Source: Phycisphaerales bacterium (GTDB taxonomy: Bacteria > Planctomycetota > Phycisphaerae > Phycisphaerales > SM1A02). Taken from it: a stretch of 64,000 nucleotides of DNA. The stretch spans positions 1 through 64,000 of the forward strand of contig JAPKCC010000002.1 in the NCBI GenBank assembly GCA_028823105.1, read 5' to 3'. Under the pieces are notes generated by a model. The model was not told the origin of the DNA, made no database searches, and saw nothing but the letters and a program-made list of their open reading frames with translations. The position numbers were made by a program, and so were the translations under genes. This document shows positions 57,147 to 64,000 of the stretch, piece by piece; the first letter of the stretch is position 1, and every line of letters starts with the position of its first letter.

Positions 57147-57983
57147 ATGCCAACTTCACGACTTCCAGCCTTCCTTGACGTCTTCAGAGGCTACGAGCCC
57201 ATCGAACTCGTGGTGGAGTTGTCGATCATCTGGCTCGTCGTCTGGATGATCCTCCGATTCCTCCGTCGCTCCAGTGGCGCGGGCGTGATTCGAGGCTTCG
57301 CGGTCCTGCTGGTGGTCGTGGCGATCCTGCTTCGACTGACCGGAGATACCAACGACACCCTCGGGCGGATCCGTTTTCTTGGCGATCGGGTCGTCGGCCT
57401 CGTCGCCATCATGCTCGTCGTGGTCTTCCAACCCGAACTCCGTCAGGCGATGATCACCCTCGGCCGTGCCAAGATCTTCGGCCGAAGCCCGGCCGGTCGG
57501 GATCGTGTGATCACCGCCGTCTCGGAAGCAGTGGACTTCCTGGCGAAGAGTCAGTTCGGCGCGATCATTGTCTTCGAACGATCTCTGGGATTGGAATCAC
57601 TTCTCCGCAACTCCGTTCCGATCGACGCAACCGTCGATCCTCGGCTCATGCAGTCGATCTTCTATCCCAACAACCCACTCCACGATCTCGCGGTGGTGAT
57701 TCGTGAGGATCGGATCGTCGCGGCGAAGGTGCAGCTTCCGCTCGCACCCTCCGGCGTCGTTCCGAGTCAACTCGGAAGTCGACATCGGGCGGCGGTCGGC
57801 GTCACGCTCGACTCCGACTGTTTAGTGGTGGTGGTGAGCGAGGAAAACGGCCGGATCCGGATCGCGGAAAATGGTGAACTCTCACCTCCCATCGCTCGCG
57901 ATCGATTCGCCGCTGAACTCGCCAAACGCCTCTCGGTGGTCAAGGATCCCCCGCCCTCGAGCGTGAGTGAGGAGGCCGACTGA
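57147..57983 (+). CDS. cdaA: Diadenylate cyclase CdaA-like (DisA_N domain membrane protein)
   Basis: Three N-terminal TM segments, FGAIIVFERSLGLESLLRNSVPIDATV, NNPLHDLAVVI, GSRHRAAVGVT, VVVVSEENGRI. Confidence 0.9.
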   Translation: MPTSRLPAFLDVFRGYEPIELVVELSIIWLVVWMILRFLRRSSGAGVIRGFAVLLVVVAILLRLTGDTNDTLGRIRFLGDRVVGLVAIMLVVVFQPELRQAMITLGRAKIFGRSPAGRDRVITAVSEAVDFLAKSQFGAIIVFERSLGLESLLRNSVPIDATVDPRLMQSIFYPNNPLHDLAVVIREDRIVAAKVQLPLAPSGVVPSQLGSRHRAAVGVTLDSDCLVVVVSEENGRIRIAENGELSPPIARDRFAAELAKRLSVVKDPPPSSVSEEAD

Positions 57984-59008
57984 TGGAATCGCGTCGCGGA
58001 CGAATTGGCAACGTGGTCACGATCAGTCTCGTGACCGTCCTGATCTGGATCTGGGCGGCAGGTGAAACCCGCGAGGACATCACGTCGTTCACGGACCTCC
58101 GACTGGTCGGACAGACCCAGGGCTCCGTGCAGATCACGCCTGCGGAAATCAACTCCGTCAGTTTTCAGATGCGAGGCGCAAAACGAGCCATCGACGCGAT
58201 GGCCGTGCTGTTCCGCGAGCCCCTTGATATCCAGATCGGCACGATGGGAATCCCCGCCGAGCCAGGCGTCCACGAGATCGATCTCCTGACCGTCGGACGG
58301 TTTCTCGCCGAACAAGAGGACCTTCCGGTCACGTTCCTTTCGGCAGATCCGGAAGTCACCTCGATCTCCATCAAATCACTGGTGACGCGCTCCATGACCA
58401 TCCAAGTGGTCCTTCCGGACGGCGTTCGCACCGCCGGCGCCGTCGAGGTCGCACCATCGGAAGCCTCTATCACCTTGCCCTCGTCGCTCGCGACTCTTCC
58501 CAATCTCTCGATCGACGCAACAGTGTCGGACCAAGACCTGGCAACACTGACCCCGGGAAGACTCCAGGAGATCGAAGCCACGCTCGGCCTTCCGGAGAGC
58601 CTCGTTGAATTCGCCGAGGAGATCACCATCACACCACGGAAGGTCCTCGTCCGAGTGAAACTCGTCTCGGCCGAATCAACCTTTCTCGTGCCATCAATTC
58701 CCGTCCAGATCGCGGGACCACCGACCGATCTTGACCAGTATCTGGTGACCATCGATCCCGCCGCGGCGTTTCTACGCGACGTCACTCTCCGCGGACCCGC
58801 GGATGCGATCGCGAACATCGCCGAAGGAAAGGTGAGCGTGCTCGCGTTCCTTCACCTCACCAGCGACGACCTGGTGCAGGGCATCACGGAAAAAGCGGTT
58901 TCGATGTGGCAACTCCCGCCGGGGGTCACGGTGTCCAGCATCGGAGATGATGCGACCTCGAACCCGATGGTTTCACTCACCATCGAAGATCGATCTTCGC
59001 AACCCTGA
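57983..59008 (+). CDS. YbbR-like domain protein (CdaR-like)
   Basis: Single N-terminal TM and repeated YbbR-like beta domains; overlaps cdaA stop. Confidence 0.8.
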   Translation: MESRRGRIGNVVTISLVTVLIWIWAAGETREDITSFTDLRLVGQTQGSVQITPAEINSVSFQMRGAKRAIDAMAVLFREPLDIQIGTMGIPAEPGVHEIDLLTVGRFLAEQEDLPVTFLSADPEVTSISIKSLVTRSMTIQVVLPDGVRTAGAVEVAPSEASITLPSSLATLPNLSIDATVSDQDLATLTPGRLQEIEATLGLPESLVEFAEEITITPRKVLVRVKLVSAESTFLVPSIPVQIAGPPTDLDQYLVTIDPAAAFLRDVTLRGPADAIANIAEGKVSVLAFLHLTSDDLVQGITEKAVSMWQLPPGVTVSSIGDDATSNPMVSLTIEDRSSQP

Positions 59009-59101
59009 CTCCGGTCTCAACCGGGATCCGTGATGGTCCGGCGGACCGCGGAATCGCCCGGCAATAAAACTTGGAATCGAAGTGAGCAGGGCGGAACGGC
59101 T

Positions 59102-60406
59102 TCAATCGGTCCAGACGATCGCCGCCCAGTTCTTACGCCCTCTTCTGAGCAATGTGAATCCGCCGTCGAGAAGATCTCCGTTCTCGAACGGACGATCCTC
59201 CGCAATCGGTTCACCGTTGATCCGGACCGCGCCACCTTTGATGAATTCACGGACTTCCCGGTTGCTCGACGCGAGACCAAGGTCCTTCAACGCCGCACCG
59301 AGGGTGGGTCGCTCATCGGCGAGCAGGGTCTTTCGAGACATCGTTTTTGATGGGAGATCGTCGGCAATCGTTCGGAGGGTGGCTTCATCGAGACCACGGA
59401 CTTCACCGCTAAAAAGCGCGGTCGCCGCAGACTTCGCCGAGTCCACCGCAGCAGTTCCGTGAAGCATGCCGGTCACTTCGTCCGCCAGTCGACGTTGCGC
59501 CGCACGTTCCTGGGGGCGTTCGCGGTTCGCGGCTTCGAGCGACTCGATCTCGATTCGATCTAGGAAGGTGAACCACTTCAGGAAGTTGACCACATCGCCG
59601 TCGGCGGAGTTCAACCAGAACTGATGAAATCGATAGGGACTCGTCCGTTCCGGGGTGAGCCAGATCGCCCCCGCTTCGGACTTTCCGAACTTGCCACCGT
59701 CGGCCTTGGTAACCAGCGGCGCCGTGATGCCGTACGTCTCGGCGCCCTCGTCCGCTTCGGATCGCTCGAGTCGCCTGGTGAGGTCGATTCCCGCGACGAT
59801 ATTCCCGTACTGGTCGCTTCCGCCCATCTGAATCGTCACCCCGCGGGTGCGATTGAGATGGAGAAAATCGTAGGCCTGAAGCACTTGATAGCTGAACTCC
59901 GTGTAACTGATCCCCTGCTCGCGCTCGTTCAGGCGCGAGCTCACGGACTCTTTCTGCATCATCACGTTCACCGAAAAGTGCTTCCCGATGTCTCGGAGCA
60001 AGTCGATGAATCCGATCCGGGAGAGCCACTCGAGATTGTCGACGATCTCCGCACGATTCCCACATTCGGTCGAGAAGTCGAGCACCCGCTCGAAGATCGG
60101 TCGTTGCGCCTCAACGTTGCCCTGGACCTGTTCGGTGGTGAGGAGTGGCCGCTCGGCGCTCTTGCCGGATGGGTCGCCGATCATCCCGGTTCCACCGCCC
60201 ATGACGATCACCGGGTGATGCCCCGACCGTTGAAAATGCGCGAGCAGCATGATCGGAATGAGGTTACCGATGGTGAGGCTGTCCGCCGTCGGATCGAAAC
60301 CGACGTAGGCGGACCGGGGCTTTTCGGCGAGATGGGCCGCCAGCTGTTCGGACGTGGTTTGATGCAACAGACCACGCCACGCGAGTTCATCAAGAAAGTT
60401 GCTCAA
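59102..60406 (-). CDS. tyrS: Tyrosyl-tRNA synthetase
   Basis: YVGFDPTADSLTIGNLIPI, GGGTGMIGDPSGKS, GGSDQYGNI, KADGGKFGKSE; C-terminal S4 domain. Confidence 0.97.
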   Translation of the reverse strand: MSNFLDELAWRGLLHQTTSEQLAAHLAEKPRSAYVGFDPTADSLTIGNLIPIMLLAHFQRSGHHPVIVMGGGTGMIGDPSGKSAERPLLTTEQVQGNVEAQRPIFERVLDFSTECGNRAEIVDNLEWLSRIGFIDLLRDIGKHFSVNVMMQKESVSSRLNEREQGISYTEFSYQVLQAYDFLHLNRTRGVTIQMGGSDQYGNIVAGIDLTRRLERSEADEGAETYGITAPLVTKADGGKFGKSEAGAIWLTPERTSPYRFHQFWLNSADGDVVNFLKWFTFLDRIEIESLEAANRERPQERAAQRRLADEVTGMLHGTAAVDSAKSAATALFSGEVRGLDEATLRTIADDLPSKTMSRKTLLADERPTLGAALKDLGLASSNREVREFIKGGAVRINGEPIAEDRPFENGDLLDGGFTLLRRGRKNWAAIVWTD

Positions 60407-60506
60407 GGCTGGCTCGCGGATCGAAGAAGAAGAGTCGCCTCACGTAGGGCCGGACCACTATATGTCGTCGAGGACGTCTTCTCGACTTGACCGTCGTCTT
60501 CGAAGA

Positions 60507-61589
60507 TCAAGCTTTGGCGACCGACTCGGTCTTTGCCGCGATGTCGCTGATCATCGAATGCCACGAGGCGTCGAAGGAATCACGGCCCTCGATCTGCAGC
60601 CGTGCGGCCAGCGCCTCGAGGTCGATCCCGGCGGAAGTGACGCCGCTGAGCACGGATTCGCAGTCCCCGCCGTCGCTCGGAATGCCGCCATCGACGGCTC
60701 CATGATCCGCGAACGCCAGAAGTGTCTTCTCGGGCATGGTATTGACCGTCTCGGGCGCCGCCAGGGCGGTGATGTACAACGTGTCCGGAAGTGCTGGATC
60801 CTTGGTCCCGGTGCTTGCCATCAGGAGACGCTGCGGCTTCGCACCGTGCTCCTTCAACTCAGCCCAACGTTCGCCGTTCACGAAGTCGTAGAACGCCTTG
60901 TAGGTCCGCTCGCTGATCGCGATGCCGACCGCGTTCTTCAGGTCGCCCTGCAGTTCGTCGGCGGTCGCCTTGTCCCAGCGTGAGACGAAGAGGCTCGCGA
61001 CCGAACAGACGAACGGATCCAGGCCCGCCTCGATGCGACGTTCGATGCCGCGGGTGTAGGCTTCCGCAGCCGCGAGGTAGTGCTCTCGCGAGAAGAGCAA
61101 CGTGACGTTGACCGGAACCCCCGAGAAGATGAGTTCCTCGATCGCCGGCAGGCCTTCCTGCGTTCCTGGGACCTTGATGAAGAGATTCTTGCGATCGGCC
61201 TTCGCGTGCAGATGCTTTGCCTGAGTAATGGTGTTCGCGGTGTCATTTGCGAGAAGGGGCGAGACCTCGAGGCTGACCCAGCCATCGACGCCGCCAGTGG
61301 CCTCGTGAATCGGCTTGAAGAGATCCGCGGCCCTCCGGAGATCGTTGATCGCGAGTTCGAAGAAGAGCGACTCCGTATCCAGCCCATTCCCCAGAAGCTC
61401 ACGGATTTGATCGTTGTAACTGTCGGAGCCACCGATCGCTTTCTGGAAGATCGACGGATTCGAAGTGAGACCCGTGACCGAAAGGTCATCGATATACCGC
61501 TGGAGGGTTCCGTCGTTGAGAAGATCTCGAGTGATGTTGTCGAGCCAAAGGCTCTGGCCGAGGTCGTGGAGGTCGCGGGTGGCGGTCAT
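60507..61589 (-). CDS. tal: Transaldolase
   Basis: LGQSLWLDNITRDLL, GLTSNPSIFQKAI, GVDGWVSLEVSPLLA, NLFIKVPGTQEGLPAIE, INVTLLFS-type strand; start set at MTATRDLHDLGQ. Confidence 0.95.
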   Translation of the reverse strand: MTATRDLHDLGQSLWLDNITRDLLNDGTLQRYIDDLSVTGLTSNPSIFQKAIGGSDSYNDQIRELLGNGLDTESLFFELAINDLRRAADLFKPIHEATGGVDGWVSLEVSPLLANDTANTITQAKHLHAKADRKNLFIKVPGTQEGLPAIEELIFSGVPVNVTLLFSREHYLAAAEAYTRGIERRIEAGLDPFVCSVASLFVSRWDKATADELQGDLKNAVGIAISERTYKAFYDFVNGERWAELKEHGAKPQRLLMASTGTKDPALPDTLYITALAAPETVNTMPEKTLLAFADHGAVDGGIPSDGGDCESVLSGVTSAGIDLEALAARLQIEGRDSFDASWHSMISDIAAKTESVAKA

Positions 61590-61752
61590 CGGAAGGATCC
61601 CTAAAGTGGGGCACGCAGTCGGGAATCTCGCAGTCCAGAACGATCTGGATGCGGTTCTGGTAGTTTCGCCCTTTAGCGTATCAGGCATGACGGGGCTGTC
61701 TACTGGCACCGAATGCGATTGACCGACGGATTTCTCTGGAGAAGCAACAAAT

Positions 61753-63408
61753 ATGAGCCTCAGCAGCCTCATCGACCGACCCCGTCTCGACCAACTCCCC
61801 GAGTGGAAGGCCCTCGCTCGCCATCGGAAGGCCATGGCGAAGACCTCCATCGCAGATCTGTTCGCAGGGGATGCTCGCCGCAGTTCGAAGTGCACCACCG
61901 AAGCCCTCGGCATCCACTTTGACTGGTCAAAGCACCTGGTCACGGACGAGACCATGAAGTTGCTGTTCGCACTGGCGAAGGCCTCCGGCGTTGAGGGGCA
62001 TCGCAAGGCGATGTTCAAGGGCGAGAAGATCAACATCACAGAGGATCGGGCCGTGCTTCACACCGCCCTGAGAGCCCCCGCCGACGCCGTGATCAAGGTC
62101 GATGGCGAGAACGTGGTTCCGGCCGTACATGACGTACTCCGACGGATGGGAACCTTTGCGAACCGGATTCGGAGTGGCAAGTGGAAAGGGCACTCCGGAA
62201 AGGCGATCAAGAACATCGTCAACATCGGCATCGGTGGTTCCGACCTCGGCCCCGCCATGGCCTACGACGCGCTTCGAAAGTATTCGAGTCGGGATCTGAC
62301 GATTCGATTCGTCTCCAACGTCGATGCCAACGATTTCTACGAGAAGACACTCGATCTCGATCCGACAGAGACGTTATTCATCGTCTGCAGTAAGACGTTC
62401 ACGACGCTTGAGACGATGACCAACGCGCATACCGCGCGAAAATGGGTCCTCAAGGCGTTCGGCGGAGATTCCGCCGCGAGTGCGAAGCACTTTGTCGCCG
62501 TCTCGACCAATGCGGATGAAGTTGCCAAGTTTGGGATCGACACCAAGAACATGTTCGGATTCTGGGACTGGGTCGGTGGGCGTTACTCGATGGACTCCGC
62601 GGTCGGCCTCAGCACCATGGTCGCCATAGGACCGAAGGGTTTCCGTGAGCTGCTCGACGGCTTCCACGATATGGACGAACATTTTCGTTCGACACCGATG
62701 ACCCGGAACCTCCCGGTAATCCAGGCATTGATCGGACTGTGGTACGCCGATTTCTGGGACGCTGGCACCGTCGCGATCCTCCCCTACGACCAGTACCTCG
62801 ATCGCTTCAGCGCCTACCTCCAGCAACTGGAGATGGAGTCGAACGGCAAGCACACCCGACTCGATGGCAAGCACGTCAAGTGGGGAACCTGCCCGGCGAT
62901 CTGGGGCCAACCCGGCACCAACGGGCAGCACGCCTTCTATCAGATGATCCATCAAGGGACCCGCCTGGTTCCCGCCGACTTCATCGTCTTCGCAGACCCG
63001 GTGAACAAGATCGGCGATCACCATGACAAGCTCGTGGCCAACGTGTTCGCCCAGACCGAAGCCCTCGCTTTCGGAAAGAGCGTCGCGGAGATCGAAGCGG
63101 AAGGCGTTCCGGCCTGGCTGGCCCCCCACAAGGAAATGGAAGGCAACCGCCCGACCAGTACCTTCCTCTGCGACAAGCTCACCCCCAGAATGCTCGGTCG
63201 CCTCATCGCCCAGTACGAGCACAAGGTGTTCGTGCAGGGATCGATCTGGCAGATCAACTCCTTTGATCAATGGGGAGTCGAGTTGGGCAAGAAAATGGCC
63301 CAGGCGATGATCCCGGAACTCAAGTCGAAGGATCGCCCGAAACTCGGCCACGATTCGTCGACGAATTCACTGATCCGGAAGTACCGATCGCTGCGCGGTC
63401 GGAAGTGA
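61753..63408 (+). CDS. pgi: Glucose-6-phosphate isomerase
   Basis: [73 protein letters not shown]. Confidence 0.98.
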   Translation: MSLSSLIDRPRLDQLPEWKALARHRKAMAKTSIADLFAGDARRSSKCTTEALGIHFDWSKHLVTDETMKLLFALAKASGVEGHRKAMFKGEKINITEDRAVLHTALRAPADAVIKVDGENVVPAVHDVLRRMGTFANRIRSGKWKGHSGKAIKNIVNIGIGGSDLGPAMAYDALRKYSSRDLTIRFVSNVDANDFYEKTLDLDPTETLFIVCSKTFTTLETMTNAHTARKWVLKAFGGDSAASAKHFVAVSTNADEVAKFGIDTKNMFGFWDWVGGRYSMDSAVGLSTMVAIGPKGFRELLDGFHDMDEHFRSTPMTRNLPVIQALIGLWYADFWDAGTVAILPYDQYLDRFSAYLQQLEMESNGKHTRLDGKHVKWGTCPAIWGQPGTNGQHAFYQMIHQGTRLVPADFIVFADPVNKIGDHHDKLVANVFAQTEALAFGKSVAEIEAEGVPAWLAPHKEMEGNRPTSTFLCDKLTPRMLGRLIAQYEHKVFVQGSIWQINSFDQWGVELGKKMAQAMIPELKSKDRPKLGHDSSTNSLIRKYRSLRGRK

Positions 63409-63443
63409 GCGGCTGAAGACCCGCGACTGGACTCGAAGGAAGA

Positions 63444-64000
63444 TCACGCGCCGGGGAGTTCCTGCGCAAGGATGTTCGCAACGTCGATCACCAGCGGTAT
63501 CGCCGCATCGATTTCGGCGCGGGTGGTCGAGCGCGAGATCGAGAATCGCACGGATCCGTGCGCCACGGCTTCCGGGATACCCATCGCCAGCAGCACCGGA
63601 GATGGTTCGAGGGACCCGCTGGCACACGCGGCTCCGGCACTGGCGAAGACTCCTCGCTCCGAAAGGAGGAGCAGTAGCCCCTCGGCGGCCAATCTCGGGA
63701 ATCCAATGCTCGACGTGGTCCAGAGCCGCGGACTGCCATCGCCGTTGATTACCAGATCCGGCCGTCCGGCGCGAACCCCGTGTTCGAACGCATCCCGCAG
63801 CGCGGCGGCGGCGGCGATGCCGTCGCCGGCAAGCCAATTGGCGGCCGCTCCCGCAGCGACGCCCATGCCGACGATCGCCGGGACGTTCTCGGTACCCCCG
63901 CGGCGATCCCGTTCCTGCGAGCCACCAGTCATCTGCGGTTCGAGGCGCGTTCCGCGGGACACAAACATCCCCCCCGCTCCCTTGGGCCCATGAAACTTGT
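63444..64000 (-). CDS. Cysteine desulfurase (NifS/IscS family), N-terminal part beyond window
   Basis: Reading upstream of track ORF start gives KFHGPKGAGGMFVSRGT (post-PLP-lysine signature), then GGSQERDRRGGTENVPAIVGMG and SAGAACASGSLEPSPVLLAMG active-site Cys loop. Confidence 0.93.
   Translation of the reverse strand, partial: KFHGPKGAGGMFVSRGTRLEPQMTGGSQERDRRGGTENVPAIVGMGVAAGAAANWLAGDGIAAAAALRDAFEHGVRAGRPDLVINGDGSPRLWTTSSIGFPRLAAEGLLLLLSERGVFASAGAACASGSLEPSPVLLAMGIPEAVAHGSVRFSISRSTTRAEIDAAIPLVIDVANILAQELPGA

Noticed and set aside
1-64000. tRNA genes, CRISPR arrays, transposases, toxin-antitoxin or phage defence genes
   Set aside because: Searched by eye for T-arm/anticodon patterns, spaced repeats and signature motifs; nothing convincing. 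A tRNAscan/minced/PADLOC run would be decisive.

Overview
The window is GC-rich, almost fully coding bacterial DNA with about 57 protein-coding genes. It looks chromosomal. Two secreted proteins end in 'NGDGxVNGxDLGxLLxxWG' dockerin-like GC repeats, and there are two 'CGYDLRG...CPECG' zinc-ribbon membrane proteins; both suggest Planctomycetota, probably class Phycisphaerae (inference only). I saw no CRISPR array, IS element, prophage, rRNA or tRNA. Main blocks: (i) glycosyltransferase truncated at the left edge (open ORF, missing from the supplied track); (ii) pyruvate dehydrogenase E1alpha/E1beta/E2 operon; (iii) S41 peptidase, trpE, ABC ATPase, ruvC, a QueD/PTPS-like fusion, cyclophilin, CDGSH protein; (iv) futalosine menaquinone genes mqnD and mqnC, separated by about 6 kb; (v) MATE transporter, ilvE, RCC1-like secreted protein, rpoN; (vi) recR-ybaB-dnaX; (vii) a long minus-strand flagellar block (flgB-flgC-fliE-fliF-fliG-fliH-fliI-fliJ-ORF-fliK-flgD-ORF-flgE) preceded by a histidine kinase/sigma-54 activator pair and TPR, RDD and lipoprotein genes; (viii) cdaA-cdaR-like c-di-AMP genes, tyrS, tal, pgi, and a cysteine desulfurase truncated at the right edge. 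Strongest leads: an A10 tract in dnaX where both shifted frames stop almost at once (predicted tau/gamma slippage); a structured minus-strand RNA or attenuator with a strand-asymmetric intrinsic terminator near 12.6 kb; a 12-unit hexanucleotide repeat at the start of a lipoprotein gene; a CdaA homologue with DLA in place of the DGA motif; a DnaX without the usual Cys4 zinc module; and a QueD-like protein with a degenerate N-terminal T-fold copy. I found no clearly new multi-gene defence or mobile system.
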